Assembly: GCA_951813085.1 (NCBI GenBank)
Contig: OX638348.1
Span: forward strand, 186,001 to 250,000
Origin: an uncultured Opitutaceae bacterium
GTDB taxonomy: Bacteria; Verrucomicrobiota; Verrucomicrobiia; Opitutales; Opitutaceae
DNA length: 64,000 nucleotides
Direction: 5' to 3'
Part shown: positions 17,662 to 26,785 of the stretch, one piece after another
Layout of the letters: the number at the start of each line of letters is the position of its first letter
Numbering within the stretch: position 1 is the first letter of the stretch
Translations under genes and position numbers: made by a program
The notes under the pieces: model-generated
Databases searched by the model: none
What the model was told of the DNA's origin: nothing
What the model saw: only the letters and a program-made list of their open reading frames with translations

Positions 17662-19530
17662 ATGAAGCCAATCAACCAATTCTTGCTGAGCCATGATATT
17701 CGTATTGCTCAGAATCCCTGTATCAGTCCTGATTTCTGCTTAGACTGGGAGGGTCTTCAGGCGAACATTCGAGAGGGTCAGGGGATCACGCAATACCCGC
17801 AAAGCCGATTCGAGACCGCGTCAGGCTATTGGGAGTTGCTTGAGAACGTTGCCGGTGACCATGCGTGGCGAATGGATCCGAAAGCGGACGGTGATGATTC
17901 CGGATTGTCCGAGGGTGTGACGGTTGGCGATGCGGCCTACTTTCCTGCTAGCTTCGAAAATTTGATTGCTCTAAAGAATCGGATACAGGAATTCGATCCA
18001 GATAGTTCGATTTTTCCGGGAACGGCTCAATCGCTCGGGCAAAGCACCTTGGGTATTGGAGCGCGGTTCACGACCTTGCATTGGCCAGGCGTGGACTGGG
18101 CGATGGCGAATCTGGGGATTGGTCTCACAGCGAATCAGAATAGTATTCCCCGTGAGCTTGTGTTCGATGTGGACGTGATGCTAGCGAACGACCTTGATAC
18201 CGTCCCTTTTCCGTTTATCGGAACCAATGTCCCAGAGGGCCACCAAGGGCAATCCGTGGAAGGAATGAGCCACGGGTGCGTCCTAGCTAAGTTGAAGACA
18301 GGATTCGATAAGCGCGGAATTCCTTGGAGCTTCAATGCGGATCACCAGCCTATCGGAGGCAAGTACGATGCTCGGGAGGATGCCCTCGTTGCCGGCTGCC
18401 TATTCGCCTCGTACATCACTTTCGACTTGTCGCCTGAGTTAGCCGAGACAGAAACTCCCAAGACGATCGAAGCTAAACGGGAGTTCGTTGAAGCCGAAAT
18501 TGAATCTGAATTGGTGGAACGCGTTTCGCGCCGCGTTGAAGAGTCAGGATTGTCTCTGAACGAGGAAGAGCGTGATGCGCTTCTGTGTTACGTGTGGCCA
18601 GCCATGAAAAAGATGAAGGCGCGCGACGACAAGTATCGGGCGGCTCGAGAAGCCGCGTTTACTGTAGGGTCGGGGCGTTCCTATTTGCGTGAGTTGTCGA
18701 TCGATGAGCTCCCGGGGCTGACTACGCCTGAAACGACCGCCATCATGCTTGCCCTTTGCGAGGGAATGGAGATGCCTGTCAATTTCGTGGCGCCCGCATT
18801 CGGTTTTCAAAAGAACATGCCGTATCCGGATAATGGAGAACTTAGAGAGCTAGCGACGCGTCAGTGGAATGTTTGCAAAGCTTTTGGCGTGAGCATCGGT
18901 TTTCATTCTGGTTCGGGAAAGTCGGCCGAGAACTATCAAGTGATGGGCGCCGTTACCGAAGGAAACCTGGAGATCAAGACCAGCGGACGCTACACGTACG
19001 AGATGGGTGTGGCATTGTCGCATTCTTCTGATCCGGGAGATCAACGCCTCTGGAGAGATTGGTATCGGTTCACGTTGGACTTAGCGGTCGCGGGAGCATT
19101 CAGCGATTCGGATACGGAGCAGAAAATGGCCCGCGAATTTGTCGTAGACGCCCTTGAGCTGGAAAAGGCTTCGGTGGAAGTATTTGCATCGGTTGAGACG
19201 TGTCGCAGTGCGCTGGAAGCGCTTGATCCCAATCCGGACCATATGTTCTGGTTCGAGTACAACTTCTTGTACGTGCTGGCCGCGGATGGAAAGGCCGATA
19301 AAGCGACCTTGGGGGACCACTCCGAGGCCGGTTACCGTCAGCGAGCCCGATTCTATTCGATCAGTCCCGAAGGGCAGCTGAATTATTGCCGACGCGTTGC
19401 GGAGTACATCATCTTCCTCGCCCGAAACACTGGATTGGTTCAGGCTTCGGTCTGCGACGCGGCGATGGGGCGACTGGCGCAGTGCCGAAGTTACGACGCT
19501 TTTCTGGAGGGGATTGGGAGCAATGGTTGA
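17662..19530 (+). CDS. uxaE: Tagaturonate epimerase-like protein (UxaE family)
   Basis: Large protein of 622 residues without signal peptide. The motif FNADHQPIGGKYDAREDALV (near residue 226) and GVSIGFHSGSGKSAENYQVMG (near 413) resemble UxaE, the metal-dependent enzyme of Thermotoga that epimerises D-tagaturonate to D-fructuronate. The His/Asp/Glu residues of these motifs are likely metal ligands. It is longer than the roughly 480-500 residues I expect for the family: an extra N-terminal region (1-130) and a charged helical segment (about 270-330) are present. UxaC, 116 bases downstream, makes fructuronate and tagaturonate from uronates, which strongly supports a pathway role. The assignment rests on motif recall, not on a search. 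Confidence 0.62.
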   Translation: MKPINQFLLSHDIRIAQNPCISPDFCLDWEGLQANIREGQGITQYPQSRFETASGYWELLENVAGDHAWRMDPKADGDDSGLSEGVTVGDAAYFPASFENLIALKNRIQEFDPDSSIFPGTAQSLGQSTLGIGARFTTLHWPGVDWAMANLGIGLTANQNSIPRELVFDVDVMLANDLDTVPFPFIGTNVPEGHQGQSVEGMSHGCVLAKLKTGFDKRGIPWSFNADHQPIGGKYDAREDALVAGCLFASYITFDLSPELAETETPKTIEAKREFVEAEIESELVERVSRRVEESGLSLNEEERDALLCYVWPAMKKMKARDDKYRAAREAAFTVGSGRSYLRELSIDELPGLTTPETTAIMLALCEGMEMPVNFVAPAFGFQKNMPYPDNGELRELATRQWNVCKAFGVSIGFHSGSGKSAENYQVMGAVTEGNLEIKTSGRYTYEMGVALSHSSDPGDQRLWRDWYRFTLDLAVAGAFSDSDTEQKMAREFVVDALELEKASVEVFASVETCRSALEALDPNPDHMFWFEYNFLYVLAADGKADKATLGDHSEAGYRQRARFYSISPEGQLNYCRRVAEYIIFLARNTGLVQASVCDAAMGRLAQCRSYDAFLEGIGSNG

Positions 19531-19646
19531 GTCGTTGACAGTGGGGCGAAATTCAAAATCGTGGAAGCGTTCCTCTCGACTGGCTCTCGCAGCAATCCCG
19601 ACTCGAATCTGAATTGTCTCTCAATCGCTAGTCCACCGCATAATTA

Positions 19647-21053
19647 ATGAGCTATATTAACGACGATTTCCTCCTGCATAGCCCGAGCGCTCGCTCCTTG
19701 TATCATGGGTACGCCAAGGATGAACCGATCTTCGACTATCATTGCCACTTGCCTCCAGAAGATGTGGCTGGGAATCGTCGCTTTTCCAATCTCTTCGAGA
19801 TTTGGCTTGAGGGGGATCATTACAAATGGCGGGCGATGCGGGCCAATGGCGTGGACGAGGCGCTGATCACTGGAGATGCTGATCCCTACGACAAGTTTCT
19901 GGCCTGGTGTCGTACCGTGCCGCATACGCTGCGGAATCCGCTTTATCATTGGAGTCACCTGGAGCTGAAACGATACTTCGACATCGATGCGCTTATTAGC
20001 GAAGAAACCGCTCCCGAGATCTGGGAAGCGGGAAATGAACGGCTCAAGAGCGACGCTCTCAGCGCTCACGGGATTCTTGAGAGCTTCCAAGTTAAAGTTG
20101 TGGGAACGACCGACGACCCGACCGACTCATTGGATCATCACCAGGCCATTAAGGAATTGGGGATCGGAACGAAAGTGGTGCCGACATTTCGACCCGACAA
20201 AGGGTTGCTGGTAGACCGTCCTGACGCCTTCAATGCATGGGTCGATGCCCTGTCTGAAGTTTCCGAGGTAGCCATAGACTCATTCACTTCCTTTCTTGAT
20301 GCCCTGAAATCGCGCCATGAATTCTTTCATGAAATGGGAGGGCGCTTGTCGGATCATGGATTGGAACGCTGCTTTTACGCAGAGACGAATGAATCTGCTG
20401 TTGCATCGATATTCGACCAAACCCGTAGTGGAAACGCCGCTACATCAGATGAAAAGGAGCAATTTGGATTTTATTTGATGCGCGAAGTGGGTCGTTGGAA
20501 CGCCGAAAAAGGCTGGACCCTGCAGCTTCATGTAGGGGCGTTGCGAAACAACAATAGCCGCATGTTTGAAGCGATCGGACCTGACACCGGCTTCGACTCG
20601 ATCACGGATGTATCGCAAGTAGGGGTAATGGGGCGTTTTTTCGATGCCTTGGACCGGACAGGTCAATTGCCCAAAACGGTCGTATACAATTTGAACTGGT
20701 CGGATAATTATTCCGTGGCAACGATGCTAGGAAATTTCCAGGGTGGAGGGACTCTAGGAGAGATGCAACTCGGATCGGGCTGGTGGCACCTGGATCAGAA
20801 GGAAGCCATGCGCGCCCAGATGAATGCGCTATCGAATTTGGGATTGTTTTCACGCTTTGTAGGAATGCTGACTGATTCACGATCTTTTCTGTCGTACCCG
20901 CGACACGAATACTTTAGGCGCGTACTTTGCGACCTTGTGGGTGAAGACATGGAGAGGGGCGAGCTCCCGAATGACATGGAGCTCGTGGGTGGCATGGTGA
21001 AGAATATCTGCTTCCAGAATGCGGTCGAATACTTCGGAATAGACCTAGGGTAG
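19647..21053 (+). CDS. uxaC: Glucuronate isomerase
   Basis: Isomerises D-glucuronate to D-fructuronate and D-galacturonate to D-tagaturonate, the first step of uronate catabolism. It has 468 residues, the usual family length. Amidohydrolase-fold landmarks are EPIFDYHCHLPPEDVAGNR near the start (the HxH metal site), GVVGTTDDPTDSLDHH-like text around residue 152, LQLHVGALRNNNSRMF, and GMLTDSRSFLSYPRHEYFRR near the end. It lies downstream of the uxaE-like gene on the same strand, probably one transcript. The spacer after it holds a long inverted repeat. Confidence 0.94.
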   Translation: MSYINDDFLLHSPSARSLYHGYAKDEPIFDYHCHLPPEDVAGNRRFSNLFEIWLEGDHYKWRAMRANGVDEALITGDADPYDKFLAWCRTVPHTLRNPLYHWSHLELKRYFDIDALISEETAPEIWEAGNERLKSDALSAHGILESFQVKVVGTTDDPTDSLDHHQAIKELGIGTKVVPTFRPDKGLLVDRPDAFNAWVDALSEVSEVAIDSFTSFLDALKSRHEFFHEMGGRLSDHGLERCFYAETNESAVASIFDQTRSGNAATSDEKEQFGFYLMREVGRWNAEKGWTLQLHVGALRNNNSRMFEAIGPDTGFDSITDVSQVGVMGRFFDALDRTGQLPKTVVYNLNWSDNYSVATMLGNFQGGGTLGEMQLGSGWWHLDQKEAMRAQMNALSNLGLFSRFVGMLTDSRSFLSYPRHEYFRRVLCDLVGEDMERGELPNDMELVGGMVKNICFQNAVEYFGIDLG

Positions 21054-21070
21054 GGAACGGAGCTTGATTT

Positions 21071-21308
21071 GTCACCGCTCTCTGCGAGAGCTAGGATCCC
21101 TCACCCGCTACGTAGGGTCGGGAAATAGGATTCAGCAGAGCTGAATATAATGTATGCATTTGGCGCAAAAGGGCCCTCTGATTGTTACGTTCTAACTTTA
21201 CGAGGGAATAGAAAATCCATCCAAATCTGATTCCAACCTTAGTTTCAGCTCGTCTGAATCCTATTTCCATCCGCAGGATGGATCCTAGCTCTCGCAGAGA
21301 GCGGTGAC
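21071..21308. repeat. 238-bp element bounded by 29-bp perfect inverted repeats
   Basis: Positions 21071-21099 (GTCACCGCTCTCTGCGAGAG plus 9 more bases) are the exact reverse complement of 21280-21308. A second inner pair, 21121-21145 and 21244-21268, matches at about 22 of 25 positions. The whole element can therefore fold into a long hairpin. It fills the spacer between the converging uxaC and sulfatase genes. No coding frame or transposase is inside. It could be a MITE or other non-autonomous repeat, or a bidirectional terminator. I find no clear target duplication. Confidence 0.8.
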
Positions 21309-21328
21309 GTGAATCTACTCTCGTTCTA

Positions 21329-22858
21329 CTACGGTCGCTGGACAGATGAGAGCCAGCGTTCCCATTGCTGAGTTAGCTTGGCGAGAAGCTCGGGCCGGGA
21401 CTGAGCAAGATCACGTGTTTCATTGCGGTCCTTTGAGATATCGAACAGCTCCCAATCTTCCCCCCAGCGGACCGCTTTGTAATTTCCATCGCGTATAGCG
21501 GCACCGCGGCTCCATTCCCAAAAAATGGGATGATCGCGTTTTAGGGACTTTCCCTTCAAGGCGGGTAGGAGGCTGGTCCCTAGCAAAGGCGTGATATTTG
21601 TTCCGTGGTGATAGCTTGGATACGATGCGTCGCCGACATCGACGAGCGTTGCCATGATATCTATGAAGTGAGCGGGGCTGTGGTTAAAACCGCCGGTTTT
21701 CTTGATGCCCTTTGGCCAGGAGGCTATGAAGGGCGTGCAGATACCGCCCTCGTGGCTGTAGTTCTTGTAGTAGCGGAAAGGGGTGTTTTGCACGATGGCC
21801 CAATTCTCGCCCACGGTATCGAAACTTGCGACCTTGCCTAAGTCTTCGGGAGCTTCGGAGAGAATCTTCGCGCCGGTGGTCTCAGCGCAGGCGCCATTGT
21901 CGGAAGCGAAGAAAATGAGCGTATTGTCTAGCCGCCCTTGCTCACGCAACTTATCGAGGAGCCGGCCAATGTTCTGGTCCACGCGATCGAGCATGGCTGC
22001 GTATATTTCCATGCGGGTGGCTTCTGCTGCCTTCTCGGAATCCGGAAGAGCGGCCCAAGCATCGGGCTGGGGATTCTGGGAAAGGGGTGTTTTCTTAGGG
22101 TTGATCAGGCCCATCTCGACCTGTCGCTGGTATCGGGCGCGTTGGATCTCTTGATACCCGCCGTCGTAGACTCCTTTGTACTTGGCGATGTCTTCAGGCC
22201 AAGCGTGCAGCGGATAGTGCGGGGCGTTGTAAGATTGGTAGAGAAGGAAGGGTTTGGATTTGGTTTCGGATTCGTCGAGCCATTTGAGAGGCTCGCCGGT
22301 AAAGGCGTCAGTAGCGTAGAAGTTTGGATCTTCGGGGGTGTAGGGATAGTAGGTTTTCTCGTCGATGCACCAGTAGCGGACACGCTTGTGTCCCGGCATA
22401 GCTTCACCTTCGCGCTGGAAGCCTGGATTCCAGAAATTGCAGCATCCATCGCGGAGTCCGTAGTAGTGGTCGAAACCGCGATCGTAAAGGTTTTCAGTCC
22501 CGTGATGCTTCCCTGAGGCCAAGGTCCGGTATCCGGCATCGCGCATGACCTCGCCCAAGGTGACAGCGTTTTTCATTTCCGAGTGCGTCTTGTCCATGCC
22601 GCTCTGCTGCGCATAGACACCAGTTAGCAAGCAGGCCCGTGAGGGGAAGCACTTGGCGGTATTGTACATTTGGGTGAAACGAATGCCATTTTGGGCCAAC
22701 TGGTCGATGTGAGGCGTTTCGATCTCGCCTCCGTAGCAACCGAGGTCGGACCAGCCCATGTCGTCGACTAGGATGAAAATGACATTGGGACGATCGTCGG
22801 CGAAGATCGGTAGGCAAGCGCAGAAAGCGAAGGCGATTGGGGCAAGGATTCGAGACAT
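21329..22858 (-). CDS. Secreted formylglycine sulfatase (arylsulfatase family)
   Basis: S1-type sulfatase of 509 residues with an N-terminal signal peptide (MSRILAPIAFAFCACLPIFA). The start at 22858 is preferred because it places the signal peptide first. An upstream frame to 22963 adds 35 unrelated residues. The catalytic motif CFPSRACLLTG has Cys70 as the residue converted to formylglycine, Asp32-Asp33 in LVDDMGWSDLGCYGG bind calcium, and FFASDNGACAETTG is the second metal-binding site. The likely role is removal of sulfate esters from marine polysaccharides. The target sugar cannot be told. It is divergent from the DUF6807 gene. Confidence 0.92.
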   Translation of the reverse strand: MSRILAPIAFAFCACLPIFADDRPNVIFILVDDMGWSDLGCYGGEIETPHIDQLAQNGIRFTQMYNTAKCFPSRACLLTGVYAQQSGMDKTHSEMKNAVTLGEVMRDAGYRTLASGKHHGTENLYDRGFDHYYGLRDGCCNFWNPGFQREGEAMPGHKRVRYWCIDEKTYYPYTPEDPNFYATDAFTGEPLKWLDESETKSKPFLLYQSYNAPHYPLHAWPEDIAKYKGVYDGGYQEIQRARYQRQVEMGLINPKKTPLSQNPQPDAWAALPDSEKAAEATRMEIYAAMLDRVDQNIGRLLDKLREQGRLDNTLIFFASDNGACAETTGAKILSEAPEDLGKVASFDTVGENWAIVQNTPFRYYKNYSHEGGICTPFIASWPKGIKKTGGFNHSPAHFIDIMATLVDVGDASYPSYHHGTNITPLLGTSLLPALKGKSLKRDHPIFWEWSRGAAIRDGNYKAVRWGEDWELFDISKDRNETRDLAQSRPELLAKLTQQWERWLSSVQRP

Positions 22859-23016
22859 ATTTAGAATGTATAAGCGATAAACGGTCAGGGAGGCCATGCT
22901 TTGCTCGAATCGGTGAAACGTAAAGGAAAGAGCGTCGAACACGACGATTATTGGGGCTCGCATTTAGGATGGGGTTGGCGCAATTATTCCATTCCTTAAC
23001 TCCAGACTATCTCGTC

Positions 23017-24021
23017 ATGCGCATCTACAATATAAAACTCTTAAGTCATAGCATCGCGCTGCTTGCGATGTTCTCCGTCGCTCAGGCCAGCTTTGGGGAA
23101 GACGGTTTCTCGTTGGAAGAGACCGATTCGGGCGTTACCGTTAAGTACAATGGCGAACTCGCTACGAACTACATTATCGATGAGGCGAACAAGCCGTATC
23201 TCTGGCCTTTGATTGGACCGACGGGGTCTCCTATGACCCGCGCGTATCCCATGAAGACGGTTGAGGGGGAACAGCACGATCATCCCCATCACCGATCCAT
23301 TTGGTTTGGCCACCAAGATGTTGGCGGATTCGACACCTGGCATGAGCCGCGTACGGGGGCAGAGAAGAAATACGATGCGGCCAAGCTGAAAGCATACAAG
23401 GAACGTTTGGGAACGACTTACCATCGAAGGTTCACGACCTTATCGGCTAATGAAAAGCGGGCAATTATCAAGACGGAGAACGATTACGTTGGCGGAACGG
23501 GCAAGAAGCTCATGGCGGACGAACGGACGATTGCGATTCGCAAGACGAAGAGTCAGGTTATCATCGATTTCGACATCATGTTTATCGCGAAGTATGGCGA
23601 CATCGAGATCGGGGATATCAAGGATGCTGGATTCAGCGTGCGGATACCGTCGGATATGGCTCTACGCGTAGGAAAGGGTGGACGCATCGTCAACAGCGAA
23701 GGCGTTGAGGATGGCGATACATGGAGTAAACGAGCGGCCTGGGTGGACTATCATGGACCTCTCGATGGCGAGCATGTAGGGATCGCGATATTGAACCACC
23801 CGTCCAGTTTTCGTCACCCGACTCCTTGGCATGTACGCGATTATGGTTTGTTCACAGCCAATCCCTTTGGATTTAAAAGCTTGGATGACTCACGAGAGGA
23901 CTCGGGCTTTACGCTCGTGGATGGTACGCGATTCCTAATGCGGCATCGCGTCATTTTCCACAAAGGCGATACTCAGCAGGCGAAAATCTCGCAGGCGTAC
24001 GAGCGATACGCGAAGCAGTGA
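23017..24021 (+). CDS. DUF6807 (PmoA-annotated) secreted protein
   Basis: Protein of 334 residues with a signal peptide (KLLSHSIALLAMFSVAQA) when started at ATG 23017. The 22-residue extension to 22951 is not needed. The conserved block HDHPHHRSIWFGHQDVGG with its His cluster and the later RHRVIFHKG are the hallmarks of the DUF6807 family. That family is often annotated as methane oxygenase PmoA but is unrelated to methane oxidation and is common in glycan-degrading Bacteroidota, Planctomycetota and Verrucomicrobiota. Function is unknown. A periplasmic carbohydrate-binding or hydrolytic role is inferred from its place between sulfatase and sugar-acid genes. Confidence 0.82.
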   Translation: MRIYNIKLLSHSIALLAMFSVAQASFGEDGFSLEETDSGVTVKYNGELATNYIIDEANKPYLWPLIGPTGSPMTRAYPMKTVEGEQHDHPHHRSIWFGHQDVGGFDTWHEPRTGAEKKYDAAKLKAYKERLGTTYHRRFTTLSANEKRAIIKTENDYVGGTGKKLMADERTIAIRKTKSQVIIDFDIMFIAKYGDIEIGDIKDAGFSVRIPSDMALRVGKGGRIVNSEGVEDGDTWSKRAAWVDYHGPLDGEHVGIAILNHPSSFRHPTPWHVRDYGLFTANPFGFKSLDDSREDSGFTLVDGTRFLMRHRVIFHKGDTQQAKISQAYERYAKQ

Positions 24022-24054
24022 ATTAGTTTAATGACGCTTTCGGAGAGGCTAATT

Positions 24055-24271
24055 TCCGAGCTGCCAAAACTTCAAATGCAAATAACAGGATGCGCTCGTG
24101 CCTCGCTCGTGATGCCCTTCCAGGGCTTTATGATGAGAAAAAACAGTAGTTTGGCAGCTCGGAGATCCATCACCATCTCTATTCTAAATTTCATCAAGTT
24201 CCCGCAACGCGGGATCATGTAGGCCTGTTCTACAGGCCGTATCCTGTTAATTCTTCTTTTGGCAGCTCGGA
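24055..24271. repeat. 217-bp inverted-repeat element with internal hairpins
   Basis: TCCGAGCTGCCAAAA (24055-24069) is the exact reverse complement of 24257-24271, and a third, 14-base copy of the right arm lies at 24150-24163. ATAACAGGAT near 24082-24091 also pairs with ATCCTGTTAA at 24241-24250. Between them are small perfect hairpins: GCCCT/AGGGC at 24114-24126, CCCGC/GCGGG at 24201-24213 and GGCCTGT/ACAGGCC at 24222-24238. It has no coding frame and sits between two converging genes, like the element at 21071. It could be a MITE or a transcription-ending repeat. Confidence 0.75.
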
Positions 24272-24289
24272 GATCCGCCGCTACCTTGG

Positions 24290-25675
24290 CTAGAGGTCTA
24301 CTGGGTCGGGGAGATCGCGCTTGATGGTGTCGATTTTGTAGCCGAAGCCGCTTCCTTGAATGGTATCCAGATCCAGGATGCCGTTGCGTCGCTGGAACAA
24401 ATTCGGATGGACTGCTTGTTCGGGGAGAGAGGCGTCTGGGTAGAATTGCATCCCATTGCTTTCAACGCCCATGATGGTGCCTGCGTGGCTGGCGAGCTGG
24501 ACATGCGGTAGCTGCGCCAGCATGGGATTGGTGAGGTCCTGCACCATTAATGTCATTCCGTGAGCCTTCGCCCAGCAAAGGCTAAGGAGGGCCCCAGTTT
24601 GGGTTTTGCAGGTTTTGAGCGCGACGCCTGTCCAGCCGAGCGAGCGTCCGAGTCGTACGAGTCGCCAGTCGTGGGCGCTCTCGTCCATGAACAATGGCTT
24701 GCGCGCGCTCAGGCTATGGACATCGATCTGGTTGGCTTCAATATCGTAGGGAAAGGGCTGTTCAACGTATAGAATAGATTGATACACCCGTGGATGTTCA
24801 TCCTTAAGCTTATCGAGAATGGCGTTGACGTATTCGGGCTCGGTGACGGCGCAATTGAAGTCTGTCGTGAGCCATTCGACGTCCTTTTCTAAGGCGATCT
24901 TTCCGATCGCTACGAGTCGGTCGTAGTCCCAGTCTGAATCGTTGCCACGGAGCTTGATCTTCAGGCAGTTCAAGCCGTCTCGGTCGATCCAGTCGCGCAA
25001 GAGGACCGGATATCCGTCGTCGGGTTCGCTTCCATCGAGTTCACTTTTATCTATGGGATCTAGGCCGCCGACCAAGTGCCAAACAGGGAGAGGGCTTTGG
25101 CGAGGAGTTAGGAAATCCGAGGGATACTTGCCTTCAAAGACGTCTTTAGGCTCGAGAAAATGGGACAAGTCCTTGCTTAGGTATTCCGAATTGTAAGTTT
25201 CGTAAATTGGCTTGTCATGGAGGTTTCCATACGCGTCATGTACTGCGATATCGAGAGGCGAAAAGCAAACCAAGGCGGCGAGATGCGGCAGAGCGTTTTC
25301 CAGTGATCGGGTCGCATTGAATTCGGATTGGAGCGCATTGAGCCGCGTCTCTATGAATGCGTGACCGATCTCTAGAGCGTGTCCCGACGTCTCGAAGTTC
25401 TTTAGTGACCGCGCTAAAGTCGTGGTAAAGGACTGTAGGGCGGATTCCCGTTCATCGTAGTCAATGTCGGCGGGCCAGACCCAGCCGACGCTGAGCGGTG
25501 TTTCTCCCCATCCAATAGCGGACCTTCCGTCAGCGCCTTCAATGGTTACGCAGGCGCGAGCGCATACCACTTTGGTCAATACTTGGGCTCCGAATTTCAA
25601 GGGCACTCGCATTTCTACAGGTAGAAAATAAAGGCGGGTATCGATGACTCGGGCGTTGCGGGTAAGCGTGTCCAT
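24290..25675 (-). CDS. Enolase-superfamily enzyme (mandelate racemase/muconate lactonising type)
   Basis: Cytosolic enzyme of 461 residues with the two-domain enolase fold. The proximal KxK motif is NCLKIKLRG (about residue 236). The metal ligands appear as Asp in WLTTDFNC, Glu in YVEQPF and Asp/Glu in FMDESAHDW, and the distal lysine is in VALKTCKTQTG. This arrangement fits dipeptide epimerase, muconate cycloisomerase or acid-sugar dehydratase subgroups. It is about 60-80 residues longer than most of them, with an insertion near 185-225. In a uronate and sulfatase region an acid-sugar substrate is the simplest guess, but the residues do not decide. It is followed by the 24055 repeat. Confidence 0.78.
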   Translation of the reverse strand: MDTLTRNARVIDTRLYFLPVEMRVPLKFGAQVLTKVVCARACVTIEGADGRSAIGWGETPLSVGWVWPADIDYDERESALQSFTTTLARSLKNFETSGHALEIGHAFIETRLNALQSEFNATRSLENALPHLAALVCFSPLDIAVHDAYGNLHDKPIYETYNSEYLSKDLSHFLEPKDVFEGKYPSDFLTPRQSPLPVWHLVGGLDPIDKSELDGSEPDDGYPVLLRDWIDRDGLNCLKIKLRGNDSDWDYDRLVAIGKIALEKDVEWLTTDFNCAVTEPEYVNAILDKLKDEHPRVYQSILYVEQPFPYDIEANQIDVHSLSARKPLFMDESAHDWRLVRLGRSLGWTGVALKTCKTQTGALLSLCWAKAHGMTLMVQDLTNPMLAQLPHVQLASHAGTIMGVESNGMQFYPDASLPEQAVHPNLFQRRNGILDLDTIQGSGFGYKIDTIKRDLPDPVDL

Positions 25676-25775
25676 GCTGCTTGGTAGGCAAGCGTGCGGA
25701 CGTGGTCAAGGATTTGGGTCTAATCGAAGAACGGAATTACCTGGCGTTCAGTAGACGCTTGAGTAGTTTGTGGCC

Positions 25776-26732
25776 ATGAATATGGATCGACGCTCTTTCG
25801 GAAAATTGGCAATAGGGGGCGCGATTGGGGCCCTTGCAAGCAGCGTGAGATTGGCGGGAAACGTGGACGCTGATTCGGCTGAGGACCGACTTTCGGTCCA
25901 TATCTTCTCGAAGCATCTTCAATTTCTGGACTATCGCGATATGGCGGAAGCCGCCGCAGAAATTGGATTCGACGGAATAGACCTGACGGTGCGACCCGGG
26001 GGACATGTACTGCCGGAACGAGCAGAGGAGGATCTTCCATCTGCAGCTGAGGCGATCCGATCCGTAGGCTTCGAGCCAAATATGCTCGTATCACGTATCA
26101 CGAGTGTTTCTGACAAGGTCGGTATCCAATCCTTAAGGACTGCCTCCGAGTTAGGCTTCAAGCGATACCGCATGGGCTATTACCGACCAGACGAAAGCAA
26201 GGACCTGGAGCAGAACCTGAATCATTGCGCGGGGGAGCTGAAGGAACTGGCAGCGTTCAATCAGGAAGTCGGATTGCATGGAGCTTATCAGAATCATGCG
26301 GGACGGGTAATCGGTTCCTACGTGACCGATCTGGCTTTGTTGCTTAAGGGGCACGATCCTCGTTGGCTGGGCTGCCAGTACGATATTCGGCATGCGACGG
26401 TTGACGGAGGATCATCCTGGCCATTAGGGCTTCGCTATTTGGCGAAGCACATTCGTACGATGCCGATCAAGGACTTTAGCTGGTTCAAGGAAAATGGAAA
26501 ATGGGTGGTGCGCAACGTCCTGCTAGGGGAAGGTATGGTGGACTTCGATCGTTTTTTTAAGGCGCTGCGCGGATATCGGTTGAAGCCCTATGTGTCCCTT
26601 CACTTGGAATACGATTTGGGCGGTGCGGAACACGGGGATCGCGAAATCAAGATTAGCCAGAAAGCTGTCTTTTCGGCTATGCGCCGCGATTTGAAACGCT
26701 TGCATGAAATGTGGGAGTGGAGCGCCGATTAG
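25776..26732 (+). CDS. Tat-exported TIM-barrel sugar isomerase/epimerase-like protein
   Basis: Protein of 318 residues starting MNMDRRSFGKLAIGG, a twin-arginine signal followed by a hydrophobic stretch and a likely cleavage near residue 30. The mature part is an AP-endonuclease/xylose isomerase-like TIM barrel: FDGIDLTVRPGGHVLPE, the YQNHAG segment, CQYDIRHA, PIKDFSW and SLHLEYDLGG give the usual metal-binding His, Asp and Glu. Relatives are annotated as sugar phosphate isomerase/epimerase or hydroxypyruvate isomerase, but a periplasmic location suggests another substrate. It lies 53 bases before the second sulfatase on the same strand. Confidence 0.8.
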   Translation: MNMDRRSFGKLAIGGAIGALASSVRLAGNVDADSAEDRLSVHIFSKHLQFLDYRDMAEAAAEIGFDGIDLTVRPGGHVLPERAEEDLPSAAEAIRSVGFEPNMLVSRITSVSDKVGIQSLRTASELGFKRYRMGYYRPDESKDLEQNLNHCAGELKELAAFNQEVGLHGAYQNHAGRVIGSYVTDLALLLKGHDPRWLGCQYDIRHATVDGGSSWPLGLRYLAKHIRTMPIKDFSWFKENGKWVVRNVLLGEGMVDFDRFFKALRGYRLKPYVSLHLEYDLGGAEHGDREIKISQKAVFSAMRRDLKRLHEMWEWSAD

Positions 26733-26785
26733 CGAATTTTAAGGGATTGCCAGCGCATCGTTGGTTCCCTTCCTTGTCGAGTGCC

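Noticed and set aside
21938..22516. Antisense frame of 192 residues inside the sulfatase gene
   Set aside because: Opposite a gene with clear catalytic motifs; its own translation matches no family.
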